Below, one piece after another: positions 1-10,831 of a stretch of DNA of 64,000 nucleotides. Every line of letters starts with the position of its first letter. Position 1 is the first letter of the stretch. The stretch is from Calonectria ilicicola (lineage: Eukaryota; Ascomycota; Sordariomycetes; Hypocreales; Nectriaceae). The stretch is taken from the NCBI GenBank assembly GCA_020809705.1, contig CP085828.1, forward strand, positions 3,348,001 through 3,412,000, read 5' to 3'. The position numbers and the translations under genes are program-made. The notes beneath the pieces were generated by a model. That model was not told the origin of the DNA and made no database searches. It saw only the letters and a list, made by a program, of their open reading frames with translations.

Positions 1-2368
1 GTGCGAATGTAGATGCTTCAACCGCCGCAGCCGCCGCAGCCACGACACAATCCACTACCGACAGCGGCTCATCTGCCAAAGTCGGACGCGAAGACGAGGC
101 CATTATGGCAGAAGACGACGACAGTGATGGCGAAGAGGGTTTAGCAGCTTCGCTAGGATTTTTGAAGGTAGATACTGACAAGGGCAAGTCCCTCTATGTT
201 GGCCAGCAGCACTGGCATACGATCCTAGCAGACATTTCCGAGGTCAAAAACTACTTTAATTCTCACAAGAAAGAGTTGGAGACGAGCTACGAGCGGGTCA
301 GGTCATCAAAGCCACGAGCCGCACAGGAAGGGCCGACGCTACTATTAGGAGCCATCCCTGCCTCAGAAGTTGAAATACGCTCTGAACTGCCACCAAAATC
401 AAGCGTTCTCGCGCTCTGTGGACGATACTTCAACTCGATGGACAACGCTGTCAACATCATTCATGGGCCAACCTTTCAACAGCAACTCAGAAACCACTGG
501 CAAGACCCCTCCAAAACGCCTATAATGTGGTTGGGACTGCTGTACTCCATCTTGTGCCTCGCAATGCTGAGCTACCACAAAGTTGGAGATGAGCCGCCTG
601 AGTGGAAAGGCAGGACGTTGGAATTAGCAGCAGAATATCGGTTACGGACCGTTCAGTGTCTCATCAAATCCGACTATACCAAGCCGGTAGATTATACTGT
701 TGAGACAATGATTCTCTACGTTTTTGGAGAATATTCATCCCGTTGGGATGCAGATCTAGGCCTCTGGTTAATCGTCTCCTTAATCACGAGAATCGCTTTT
801 AGAATGGGCTACCACCGTGATGCAAAGTGGTTTCCCAATGTTACTCCATTCCAAGCAGTAAGTTAAATATTGTTAAGGCTCTTGAGACACCAGGGGCCGT
901 TTCCTTTTCCTTTTAATTTGCTTCCGCGTCTAACAATCATTTAGGAAATGCGACGCCGAACCTGGGCCCTCGTTCGAATGTCGGACGTTATATTCTCACA
1001 TCAGGTATCACTGCCCAGCATGATTTATGAGCATGATTGTGATACCCAGCTACCAAACAACATATTTGACGATGAATTCCATCCTGCGATTAAGACGCTG
1101 CCTCCTTCACGACCTGCAACGGAGCCCACGCCCATCGCATATATGATAGCCAAGGCAAGGCTCTGCAATGAGCTTGGAAATATTCTCCAAGCCACTAACC
1201 AAGTGGGGAAGCATGTGTCTTACGATGAAATTATTCGATTCGACGCCAAGCTTCGACAGGTGATGCAAGAACTACCACCACACTTGAAGTTGACTCATTT
1301 AGAAGGCTCACATGATCCTGTAACATTGATCATTGCCCGTTTCAACGTGGATATTCTTTACCAGAAGATCCTCTGCTTGTTACATAGAAAGTACCTTCCA
1401 AGGGCAAGACATAGCTCAAGGTACGCCCACTCGCGACGAAGCGCTATTGAGGCGTCTTTGCAAGCATTGGATCATCTTGCAGTCCTTCATCGAGAGTCAA
1501 AGCCTACCGGTAGACTACGGTCAGTTCACTGGTATGTCAAATCCATAGCTACTAAGGATTTTATCCTTCCTGCGATGCTTGTTATCCTTGATTTGCATTT
1601 CGACAATATTGGTGCACAGGATGAGGATCGATCTGAACACGACGGCTCATTCCTGTGGACGGATACACAGCGCTCGAAGATGATTTCTAGCCTTGAGACT
1701 GCGAGAGAGATCTGGGCAACTCTTGCCGATACATCTATGGAGGCCTTCAAGGCTACTAAGATCATCGAAATTATGTTGCAAAAGATTCAAGACCCTCAGT
1801 CAAATGATGAAGGCCAGTCGCTTGCTCAACCAGATCCCATGCAGGATTTGATTGCCTCGGGTATGGGTATCGAGCCATCACCAACCATAACTCCTGGAGT
1901 TGTCTCTCCCAATAGCACGTTGGAATTTAACACGACCATGAATCCGTTCACAACACCCGGCAATGCTCCATTCATGGGAATGGATTTTGGCATGAACCCT
2001 CCCACTGAAGGTATCGACTTTCAGACCGAAGGGTTCAGTGCGCAGGGCCCAGCGTCTCCATTCTCTTCCATGTTTACAAGTATGGGAAGCGGTACTAGTA
2101 CCGGGATTGATCTAAACACCAACTTTGACTGGGTAAATACGCCATGCAAGCACAAACTGTTGCAATACTGACGTTTCAATAGAACGCATTCGAGAACTAC
2201 ACACAAATGGCCAACTGGGGTGCAGATCAGAGCTTTCAAATTTATGGTTCTGGAGGAGGCGATCAATCATCTCCTGAGCAAAGTTCAACTAGTGGTGCTG
2301 CTGGAGGAGCATCAGGGCCCGGAGGGGGGGCAGTAGATCCTGGAGGGAGTAGTATGAACATGCAGTGA
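1..2368 (+). CDS. Fungal-specific (Zn2Cys6-type) transcription factor, 5'-truncated by window edge
   Basis: Exons <1-857, 945-2132 and 2183-2368; the reading frame is open to the window edge, so the N-terminus, where a Zn2Cys6 cluster would be expected, is missing and about 742 residues are visible. The visible part carries the fungal-specific transcription factor regulatory domain: a helical region with LCGRYFNSMD and HGPTF, then GLWLIVSLITRIAFRMGYHRD, and after the first intron EMRRRTWALV, a pattern typical of this domain. The C-terminus is low complexity, rich in Pro, Ser, Gly and Asn, as in activation regions. Intron 1 (GTAAGT...TAG, phase 0) joins A to EMRRR; intron 2 (2133-2182) joins DW to NAFENY and leads to a Gly-rich tail. 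By family it should act in the nucleus as a sequence-specific regulator. The target pathway cannot be read from the sequence. Confidence 0.85.
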
Positions 2369-2984
2369 TGAGAAATCTTGTACGAGTAGCTTTGGATACG
2401 TGCTCCATGTTGACAAGTGAATGTTAGCATTGGGCAAGGAAAACACTCAACACATTGTTTTCAAAAAAAAAAAAAAAAAAAAAAAAGATGTCATGTACCA
2501 ATTTGTGTGATCCTCCTTTTTTCATTATTTTTTTCATCTTCATCAATTGTCATTATTGTAATGTATCCAAGCTCGTCGCATGGAAATTGATTGACACGGA
2601 TAGCGAGGTAGAGTGGACAAGGTTGTATGCTTACGTCATAATTCCTCCATCTGCACTAAAGGTCGCGACGCCTTTTTTTCCTTATTGCTAGAGATCACTG
2701 GCAGACACCTGCGAACTGCGAATTGGCACAGCCTTGGCATTCTTCCGTCGCTCTCGTTTCACCATCATCAAGGGACAGAGCATCGTGGGTGCAAGTGACA
2801 TTTAGGGATGCATATAATCTCCTAAATTTTTGTTTGACTGTCCATTTCGCAACAACTGGGACAGCACTACGGTCCTTCCCGCTCTGTCTGACAAGTGTTG
2901 ACTTGCCATGTTGCAGTCCGGGGCCCTTTTTCTTTCTCTCTCATCTCATCTCTGTTTCTCCAACTGTCAGATTTGAATGAAGCG
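2369..2984. other. Intergenic, with A24 tract
   Basis: This is the 3' flank of the transcription factor and the leader of the F-box gene. The only distinct element is a run of 24 A at 2463-2486. A T-rich then CT-rich stretch at 2510-2535 and 2925-2965 precedes the next start codon. I see no gene here. Confidence 0.6.
2463..2486. repeat. Homopolymer A tract (24 A)
   Basis: Uninterrupted run of 24 A about 95 bases downstream of the transcription factor stop codon. It could be a slippage-prone homopolymer. No retroposed body or target duplication is visible beside it. Confidence 0.9.
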
Positions 2985-5900
2985 ATGTCTACTCGTTTTT
3001 CGGGAGACCCTGGAGGATCCCGCCCCGATGCAATGCTTACAGAAACTGCGCAGGTCGCCCACATGAACCCCGAACCCACCGAGCATTCCGCAGATTACTC
3101 TCCCTCGTTACTGCCGAACGAGTCCTCAAGAACCGACAGACCCGCAAATAACAAACGCAAATCGCCAGATTCTGCGTACAAAAACGAGACAATACCAAAG
3201 AGAGTGAGAGTAGAGGATGAAAAGCCCAGAGGTTCCAGGGTTGCTCCATCTTCCGTCGCGGATCGAGCAAAACAACTCCCAGCGGAGATATGGCAGCATA
3301 TCTTCACATTTGTTCCTCCCAGAGCTCTGGGTCGTTTATTGCTTGTCAGCAGGCTGTTTTACGTGTTTCTCCATCCCAGTCCTACTGTCGGCGTTTTCGC
3401 CCATAGCCCTACATCGTGCACTACCCTGAAACCTTTGAAACCCAATGCTATATGGCAAGCCTCAAGGCGGCTGTTTTGGCCTCGCATGCCTACACCTTTG
3501 AAAGGAAGGTCAGAGCTTGATATGTGGCGTCTTGTATGCTCCTTTTCGTGTCAGTTTTGCTTGTTTAAAAGCAACAATCGCGGTCTCGACGCCGACAATT
3601 TGCGGCATCGTGGCCCAGGCGCCAAGGGCGTCTGTCCAATTTTCCCATTTTCTGTCTTTGTTTGTGGAAGTTGCTTATCAAGTAAGAGCGTCAAGGTATG
3701 TAAAGGTTTAGACGTTAGCGGCCATGTCGTCTCACGTATATCGCAGGAAATCGATGTTCTTTTGTCATCTGCTGTCCCTTCTCTTCTCCTTCCAGCTCTC
3801 CCGATGGTGTTTGTTACAGATGAACAACATATCATCCCTCCCAGTGTCATGCAAAGTGAGACCCTGCCTTCACAATTACATGTGACCAAAGTATATTGGT
3901 CAGACCACCTCGACCAGATCAAGGCCGAATTTGAGACAGTGAAGTTGCTGGGCTCAGCCGCGGCTGAGGAATGGATCAAGGGCCTTGAAAATCGAGGTAA
4001 AGCAGCCTTGGCTGATGCGTCTCGCTGGGAGAAATGGGATTCAGCCGGAGGAGTTCATCAGATGCAAAGAAGTCTGCATTCCTCATCTCCCACGCTGGAG
4101 ACAACAAAGGTTGTAAAACATCTCCCTTCTTTTTCACAATCCCAGGGTCATGTCTTAGAAAATTTGCTGCCGAACCCAGGATGTGGAGAGCGCCCGCGAC
4201 CAGTTCCAGAACAAACTGGAAACTCATCCGTCAGCATTAAAGCTGATGTAAATAACGAACAACCGCGCCTTTTGACACAGCAAAAACGAACTAAAGAAGA
4301 AGTTGCCGAGCTCAAGGTCAAAAGACGCGCTGAAATCGAACGTCGCGCACTGCTTCTTGATCCTCCCTTAGTCTCTGGCGTTCTTGCTCATATCCCATCA
4401 TTCCAAGCAGCCCTTCAAATTATTACTCCGTTGGACGAAAACGCATGGGATCTTCTCAAACCAAGACTTCTTGCCCAAAGAGAAGAGGCCGAGTCAAGAG
4501 AGAGAGAGAGGAATACGAATGCGCGCGCTCTTCAAGAGAAAGCGGGCGTAAAAAAGCAGACAACAGAGACTCCCAAGGGGTTACGTACAGTTACTGACAA
4601 AGATTGGGACGAGATTCAAGGCCCTCTTCGTGGTCGGATATCAAGTTTTGCGGACGAGATTATCCGAGACGGTTGGAACAATGGCGAGAAAGTCAGAAAA
4701 AAAAGCAGTCCTCAGTTCGCGGCCGAGGTTCTTCTCTATGTTCGTAAGAGATTTTATGCTGAAGTTGCGAAGGATGCAGCTGCAGCAGTCACAGCCGGCC
4801 TAGAACCAACCTTGGATCCTTCGGAGGGCCCTTGGACCCAGAAGCTGACTCTGGAGAATATGAAATGGGTTTTTGACCTAAAAGTCAAACCTCATACTGA
4901 ACCTTACCGCAAGGAGCTATTTCTTTGCAATGCTTGCTCGGGGAATTCCAAATTTTATGGCTTTGAAGGGGTCATTCAGCATTATGCTTCCAAGCACACT
5001 ACTGCCCTTAGTGTGGGCAATGTAGTTGTCTACTGGAGAGCGGAATGGCCAGAAATACCTCCATTCAACCCGGACCCTCGTCATCCGGATGTTCACCGAA
5101 CCAACCAGGCCCCTATTGTTTCAAACTCGTCGCGCGGAATAAACCCGAACCCAGGCTATCCTGCGTACTCACATGGGCCGCCGCCAACTGAATACCCAGG
5201 TTACAGTTATGGAGCTCCTGTCCCCCCTCGTCAGTTTGATCCTGAGCCGCATGCTTCGTTCCCTGCTGCTCATCATGGATCCAATGTACCAGCCTATGGA
5301 GCTCATCCCCCTTCATCGTACTATTCGCAATACGTGCCTGATGGAGGCTATTCTCCATATCCACCCGGACCCCCCTATGGCAACTCAAATTTCTCACACG
5401 GATTACCAAACAACTACGGTGGGTCGTTTAACCCAGTGTCTCATGAGTATCACTATACTTCATATCCGAATCCTCAAGAATCATGTCCCTCTCAAGCGTC
5501 TGGCACCTCATACAAAGACCGCCTCAATATCATGACTAAAGTAGCAAAGGAGGCATGGAACAAGATCTCTGGAATCAAAAACCTTCCGATTTCCGTCAAA
5601 ATCTGTGTGGTTGTTCATTGTATAGCAAAGACATTTCAAAATGATTTTGCCGAGTCAGCGCCATTGGCAATGTTCATTGATGCGTTGTCAAATTGCAAGG
5701 AAATGCGCCCTATCCGAAACACCAACGGACTCACTTGCAAAGCTTGCACTATCAGCAATCGTACCCCTGAAAGAACCAACTTCTCTCTCCCACAGCTGGT
5801 GAACCACTTTAGCAGACATCATACAGAAGGCCCAGGGTCCCAAGGAGCCAGACCAATCGATTGGCGAATTGATATGGTTTTACTCCCTAACATGTCTGTT

Positions 5901-7310
5901 CTGCAGAACCTAAGGAAAGTTTTAGAGAATCACCGCCCGGCTTATGGATTGGTGGCAGATACCCTTCCATGGGCGTTTGACGAACCCTCGAATAATATTT
6001 CCGAAAGCCAGCCATGGCCAAGTGCTTCTGATTTAGCAATAGGCCGGTCACGGCGCGAGTCAAACTATCCTTTGGAGCGAATCAATAGCTATGACACTTC
6101 CAAATACCAACCAGATGTTGCCAAGCCACGCCAACACAGACAGCTTGCTGAAGATCTTCACCATGATTCACCTAAGCATGATATAGGTCACAATCCGTCT
6201 CGCTCTCCATCATATAGCCCAGCACCGGCCAATACGGTGCCGACCTTACGACCTGCGAGTGAAGTCTATGCGCCTGCCAAGCGAAAACGCGGCGCTGAGC
6301 AGATGCAAAGTCGGCTTCCACCACATGCCTCGACACAACATGTTGCTTCTCTACGTGACCATCCAGGCCCAGATTCAACTGATCATGACACTTTGTCGCG
6401 GGAACAAAGGGAACCACTGCCGAGCTATAAACCAGAGAGCCATGAGCCCCTCAGATCTACTCAAAGCCATCAGGGTAGCCATGTCCAGCAGGGTCATAGG
6501 GATGATTACCGCAATATCGAACCAATACCACATGTGAGCACAGATGATCCCCCTCAAGCTTACAAAGCGAACGTGTCCCGAGGTGAACGATGGAAAACCG
6601 AGATGGGACAGTTTCAAAGGTCCTCGGTGCCGCCTCCCCCCAAAGCTCCTGTTCCTCAACCTGCAGATGACGACTTTGGTCTGCTTGATGCTCTTGAATC
6701 TCATCTTCAGAGGGAACACGAAGAGATAATATATGTCGACACTTCAGGCCGGGAACTAGGACGAGCAACCAGGCCCGTAGGAATGCGACCGACACCCCAT
6801 AGAACAATGTACCACAACGATCTAGGCTCTGAAATGCAACGTCCACCACCACCCTCCGAGTTAGACGCCTACGACTCAGTGGGTCATCATAGTCGGGCGG
6901 TTGTATCAAGATACGCATCACACAGCTACCACCGCGAAGCTGAGCGTGCTCCTCACAATGTGTATCACGACGACACTCGCCTCCCGCCAGGTCGCCCTGT
7001 CGAGACATACGAGCTGATTGAGGTTCGTGACCAGCAAGGTAACTATTTCGTCAGACGTCCAGTTCAAAGACACGAAGGCGAACACTACGCATACGAGAGA
7101 AGGCTTGTACGAAGAAATTCCAGGCCTTATCTCAGTTACGAGCCAATTGACAACCACCCACCTACAAGGCCAGTCGCATATGTGACTGATGGCCGAACGG
7201 CTCCACCAACGCCGACCCGACAAACAGCAATTATCGAATATGAAAATTACGAGCCTCGACATGCAGTATCAGGTCAGAGAGAGCACCTGGTACGCCAAGA
7301 TCGACGATGA
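2985..7310 (+). CDS. Large F-box protein with two C2H2-like zinc fingers
   Basis: Start chosen at the ATG at 2985 (MSTRFSGD); the frame is open upstream only from a GTG. The product is 1441 residues, or 1424 if the likely intron 3696-3746 is removed. Order of parts: a bipartite nuclear-localisation-like patch around residues 57-75 (KRKS...PKRVR); an F-box at about 97-130 (QLPAEIWQHIFTFV); a Cys module (CSFSCQFC ... CGSCL) like those following the F-box in other fungal F-box proteins; charged helical regions; a C2H2-like finger near 631 (CNAC...HYASKH); a Pro/Gly/Tyr-rich linker; a second finger near 901 (CKAC...HFSRHH); and a long disordered Pro/Arg/His-rich tail. The F-box suggests a substrate adaptor for an SCF ubiquitin ligase, and the fingers and basic patch suggest nuclear work; both are inferences. 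Substrate unknown. Confidence 0.85.
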   Translation: MSTRFSGDPGGSRPDAMLTETAQVAHMNPEPTEHSADYSPSLLPNESSRTDRPANNKRKSPDSAYKNETIPKRVRVEDEKPRGSRVAPSSVADRAKQLPAEIWQHIFTFVPPRALGRLLLVSRLFYVFLHPSPTVGVFAHSPTSCTTLKPLKPNAIWQASRRLFWPRMPTPLKGRSELDMWRLVCSFSCQFCLFKSNNRGLDADNLRHRGPGAKGVCPIFPFSVFVCGSCLSSKSVKVCKGLDVSGHVVSRISQEIDVLLSSAVPSLLLPALPMVFVTDEQHIIPPSVMQSETLPSQLHVTKVYWSDHLDQIKAEFETVKLLGSAAAEEWIKGLENRGKAALADASRWEKWDSAGGVHQMQRSLHSSSPTLETTKVVKHLPSFSQSQGHVLENLLPNPGCGERPRPVPEQTGNSSVSIKADVNNEQPRLLTQQKRTKEEVAELKVKRRAEIERRALLLDPPLVSGVLAHIPSFQAALQIITPLDENAWDLLKPRLLAQREEAESRERERNTNARALQEKAGVKKQTTETPKGLRTVTDKDWDEIQGPLRGRISSFADEIIRDGWNNGEKVRKKSSPQFAAEVLLYVRKRFYAEVAKDAAAAVTAGLEPTLDPSEGPWTQKLTLENMKWVFDLKVKPHTEPYRKELFLCNACSGNSKFYGFEGVIQHYASKHTTALSVGNVVVYWRAEWPEIPPFNPDPRHPDVHRTNQAPIVSNSSRGINPNPGYPAYSHGPPPTEYPGYSYGAPVPPRQFDPEPHASFPAAHHGSNVPAYGAHPPSSYYSQYVPDGGYSPYPPGPPYGNSNFSHGLPNNYGGSFNPVSHEYHYTSYPNPQESCPSQASGTSYKDRLNIMTKVAKEAWNKISGIKNLPISVKICVVVHCIAKTFQNDFAESAPLAMFIDALSNCKEMRPIRNTNGLTCKACTISNRTPERTNFSLPQLVNHFSRHHTEGPGSQGARPIDWRIDMVLLPNMSVLQNLRKVLENHRPAYGLVADTLPWAFDEPSNNISESQPWPSASDLAIGRSRRESNYPLERINSYDTSKYQPDVAKPRQHRQLAEDLHHDSPKHDIGHNPSRSPSYSPAPANTVPTLRPASEVYAPAKRKRGAEQMQSRLPPHASTQHVASLRDHPGPDSTDHDTLSREQREPLPSYKPESHEPLRSTQSHQGSHVQQGHRDDYRNIEPIPHVSTDDPPQAYKANVSRGERWKTEMGQFQRSSVPPPPKAPVPQPADDDFGLLDALESHLQREHEEIIYVDTSGRELGRATRPVGMRPTPHRTMYHNDLGSEMQRPPPPSELDAYDSVGHHSRAVVSRYASHSYHREAERAPHNVYHDDTRLPPGRPVETYELIEVRDQQGNYFVRRPVQRHEGEHYAYERRLVRRNSRPYLSYEPIDNHPPTRPVAYVTDGRTAPPTPTRQTAIIEYENYEPRHAVSGQREHLVRQDRR
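3696..3746 (+). other. Probable stop-free in-frame intron (51 nt)
   Basis: GTATGT at the left end, CTCAC about 10 bases before TCGCAG at the right end, length 51 = 17 codons, phase 0, no stop in frame. Splicing joins SVK to EIDVLL. Retention would insert 17 residues without frame change. Confidence 0.65.
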
Positions 7311-8393
7311 ATGATGAGTAACGATGTAGCACAAAAATTGATAGATTCGTGAGAGCAGGTCGAAAAGTCTGCGATATAGAATATTGGTGCAAAAATGTAT
7401 TATAAGCTGGTGTATGCGATGGCATGTTGATAATGGCTCTTGCTGAAATGATTCGACGGGAAATGATCATTTAACTCTTAATCCTCAATTCAACCAATCT
7501 CCCTTCAGCTTCTAAACATAAGTCAATAAGTGTTGTATCGTCCGAGACCTTGTCTAACGTTGGATTCGGATTCACCCATGTAACTGGGTTAGCCACATGT
7601 CCCCGCTTTCTTCTTCATGTTGAAACTGAAACGCCATGTGGAGCAGGTCAAGATGCAGCAAGCTGTCAGTCTAGCAAGCACACAGGGTTCACACCTCTCC
7701 ATGGTTTTTCTATCCATGTCGGAACAGAGTTAAACAATTCCCAACATCACCGACTTCCGACCGCATGGAGCCGCCGATGGCAAGTGCAAGTGGGCACCGA
7801 TGGTGTCATCGTGGCCATCTGCCTGTAAGAGACGAACAGAGCCACCGGATCGGCACTGGAGTGGAGCCCCGGGGCCAGTAATGGCGCATCTCGCGCTGCA
7901 GACTGGATGCCATGGGGGGCCCCGTCATGTGCGCCATCTAAGACGCCATCCCTCCTACCCACCCAAACTTGGTCGCGATGCTTGATAATGTGCTTAAAAA
8001 AAAAAAAAAAAAAGAGTGTGAGATGGGTGAGCGACGGTCCGACCGACGATGCGACCGGACCGATGGAAGGACCTGGGAGCAACATGACAACGTGACCAGC
8101 GGGAAATAGAACAGCAGCAATTGGGGCCTGCATGCGTCTGTTTGATCCGGGACCCATGAGACGAGATGGTTTAATATCCCAGAGACACGCTCCACGTAAC
8201 TTGCACACGCACTCTCTCTGGCTCCTGCCCCTCCCCCTTCGCACGCACACGTAAACATCGCAAACAAAAAGGGCGTCTTCGGGAAGATAGCCTCTCTTCT
8301 TTCTCTCTTCTTTTTTTTTTCTTTACCTCCCTACAATTAGCATCTTTCATTTCTTTTTTCCTTTTCAAGCCGTCTCAATTCACATCCATCACA
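7311..8393. other. Intergenic, with A18 tract
   Basis: Downstream flank of the F-box gene and promoter/leader of the APS kinase gene. A run of 18 A lies at 7996-8013, and a long pyrimidine-rich stretch (8275-8390) leads to the APS kinase start, typical of fungal housekeeping leaders. No gene seen. Confidence 0.6.
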
Positions 8394-9178
8394 ATGGCTA
8401 CGTAAGTCTCCAAATCCGTCCTCTTGCTCCCCCCCTCTAGTTCCTATTCCCTTACACAGCTACCCCGCCATCCATCCAAACTCTCTCCAACCCTTGGGTG
8501 CATTTGGAGAATCAATGCACAACCAGAACGCACCCCGACGACGGCTTACACTCTCGCAGCAACATCACATGGCACCCTTCCCTCTCGCGCTCTGAGCGCA
8601 ACCAGCTCCGCAAGCAGCGCGGCCTCACCCTCTGGTTCACAGGCCTCTCCGCCTCGGGCAAGTCCACCGTGGCCACGGCCCTCGAGCAGCACCTCCTGCA
8701 CTTGGGCGTCGCCGCCTACCGCCTCGACGGCGACAACGTGCGCTTCGGTCTTAACAAGGACCTGGGCTTCTCCGAGAAGGACCGCAACGAGAACATCCGC
8801 CGCATCTCCGAGGTGGCCAAGCTCTTTGCCGATTCCACCACCATCGCCATCACCTCCTTCATCTCCCCCTACCGCGCCGACCGTGAAGTCGCCCGCAAGC
8901 TCCACGCTGAGTCAGGCGAGGCCGGCGACGAGGCCATCCCATTCATTGAGGTCTACGTCGACGTGCCCCTCGAGGTCGCCGAGCAGCGCGACCCCAAGGG
9001 CCTCTACAAGAAGGCCCGTGCCGGCGAGATCAAGGAGTTCACCGGTATCTCTGCCCCCTACGAGGCCCCTGAGAACCCCGAGATTGTCATCAAGACCCAC
9101 GAGAACTCCGTCGAGGAGTGCGTTGCTCAGATCGTCAGCTGGCTCACCGAGAAGGGCTACCTTGCCACGTCTGCTTAA
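8394..9178 (+). CDS. MET14: Adenylylsulfate (APS) kinase
   Basis: Exons 8394-8401 and 8560-9178 give 208 residues, the usual length for fungal APS kinases. The first coding exon is only 8 nt (ATGGCTAC), then an intron (GTAAGT...CTCGCAG); joining gives [16 protein letters not shown], the conserved N-terminus. Visible motifs: P-loop [20 protein letters not shown], and FISPYRADR. The enzyme phosphorylates adenosine 5'-phosphosulfate with ATP to PAPS, the second step of cytosolic sulfate assimilation, feeding PAPS reductase and cysteine/methionine synthesis. The codon bias is strong (C/G at third positions), as expected for a well-expressed gene. The 3' end lies about 240 bases from the convergent V-ATPase gene. 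Confidence 0.97.
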
Positions 9179-9418
9179 GTGCTCTCTCAATAGAAGCTCC
9201 AATCATTTGCAAAAACTGTGGGTTATAGTTATATATATATAGGCTTGGTCGAAATGGTGTTATCAAAAAGAGGATTTGGATATTACTGCAATTGCGCTCC
9301 CAGTCATTACTCCTGGGCATGATAGAGTTGAATACAGGCGTTCATGCATGCGGCTTCTCTGTTCTCTGTTCTCTGTTCTGTCCCCCGTCCACTCCACCGA
9401 TCCGTCCTGTTGCCGTTA

Positions 9419-10831
9419 TCAAGGGAACTCGACCTCGTAATAAACGTAAGCCGTGTATTCGTGGCCTTCTCCAGTCGCCAGACCAGCCGCGGCCATGTCT
9501 GAGCTTAATGCGGCGTCATCCTTGGTGATCTTGCCCTGCTTATCCCTTCCGAATGCATTACCTCCGAGGTACGAATACTTCGAGTCGAGGGCTGTCTTAA
9601 CCTTGGGGGCCAGCTTGGAAGTTGTCTGGAGTCGTCATCATTAGCAACGGAACATATGCCCCTGCCCAAAGGGGGGGGAGGTCGCCATACCTTGACCAGG
9701 CCAGTCACGTAATCCAGGGGTAGACCGTAGCGGAGGACTGCCTCAACGAAAACCCGAAGGGTCAAGACATGGATCCAGATCATGACGCTTTCACTCCAAC
9801 CCGTGCGTCCCATGCGCAGGGCTTCTCCGCAAACCTTGCGCTCCTCATTTGTCACTCGGTCGAGCTCGCGCTGCTCCTCTTCTCGGCCGCCCTCCACGTG
9901 CTTATACTGGCGCGGTGTCCATTTCTGTTCTCGTGCCTTTTGCAAAAACTCGGCGCTGTGCTTCTTGAATGTCGAGACGGCGAACAGAACAAATTCGTCA
10001 TCCTGAGCTACTTCAGTGGCAGATCGGGGAACCACCATGGGAGCGAGGGTCTCGTAGCTCTTGATGAATTCCTTCTTCGAATTTATGGGCACGACAATTA
10101 GATGCGTCTCAATGTACTCTGAATCCTGAATGAGCAGCGACGGGTCCACGACGGGAGTCAAAGACTTGGTTGCAAGGTTGCCACTATACTCAAGGCCATC
10201 AGTTGCTAAAGCATGGGCAATGGAGAGTCTCACAGGACTTACGTCTGGCGGCGCTGAAGAGCAGCAAGGTTCGTCTTGACCGTGTTGTACTGGTTGAACT
10301 TGCCTTTCACATCATTGTCAACCGTGACGAGCTCCTGCGAGGTTGGGTCAGTAAATGGATCTCGAAACGATCGGTTGCATCTTTGCCATACCTTTTGCAA
10401 AATGCTGATGAGCTCGCCGAGGGGCTTGTCAGCTCGGTATCGAATCTTGTTCCAGCTGAAGCTGCTGAAGTACTGATCGGTGGGCTCTGGGATAGGTATC
10501 AGCCTAGGCCGCCTGGAGGAGGGTACCGGCGTCACCCACTGTCATTGACCATCTTATACTGGGCGATCCGGTCCTCATCGCCGTTGAGGACTGTTTTCAG
10601 AGAGTCGGCAACCTTGGCAACAACTGCTTGGCAGCCGGCCTCGAGTTTAGTGAGGTCGTCAGCCTGCTGGACCAGAGCATCGAGCGTTCCGATCTTAAAG
10701 TCGGGGATGTTGAACGGCACGAGCTTGCCGTTGTCGCCAACAGTGGCTGTCAGGGAGGAGGTAGCATCCTGTTTGTCGCTCGAATCGAATGCCCCGAGGG
10801 GCAAAGACAGCAAGGCGTACTTGGTTGACAT
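9419..10831 (-). CDS. VMA5: V-type ATPase V1 subunit C
   Basis: Five exons on the minus strand: 10831-10540, 10486-10392, 10334-10243, 10183-9691, 9625-9419, giving 392 residues, the same length as yeast Vma5. Joined sequence shows family blocks: IAQYKMVNDKPTDQY, FSWNKIRYRADKPLGELI, VDNDVKGKFNQYN, LQRRQTGNLATKSLTPVVDP, EYIETHLIVVP, FKKHSAEFLQKAREQKWTPR, and a C-terminal AYVYYEVEFP. Subunit C bridges the peripheral stator stalks and the V0 a-subunit and controls reversible V1/V0 assembly in vacuolar and endosomal acidification. Introns are 53-65 nt; the first has a GTGGGT donor. It is divergent from the AT-hook gene across about 720 bases. Confidence 0.97.

Noticed and set aside
2895..2984. 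Upstream extension of the large F-box protein
   Set aside because: It begins at GTG; the hydrophobic translated text corresponds to a pyrimidine-rich leader, and ATG at 2985 is the first suitable start.
8424..9242. 272-codon frame overlapping APS kinase
   Set aside because: Ser/Pro/Ala-rich shadow of the real gene in another frame, crossing its intron boundary.
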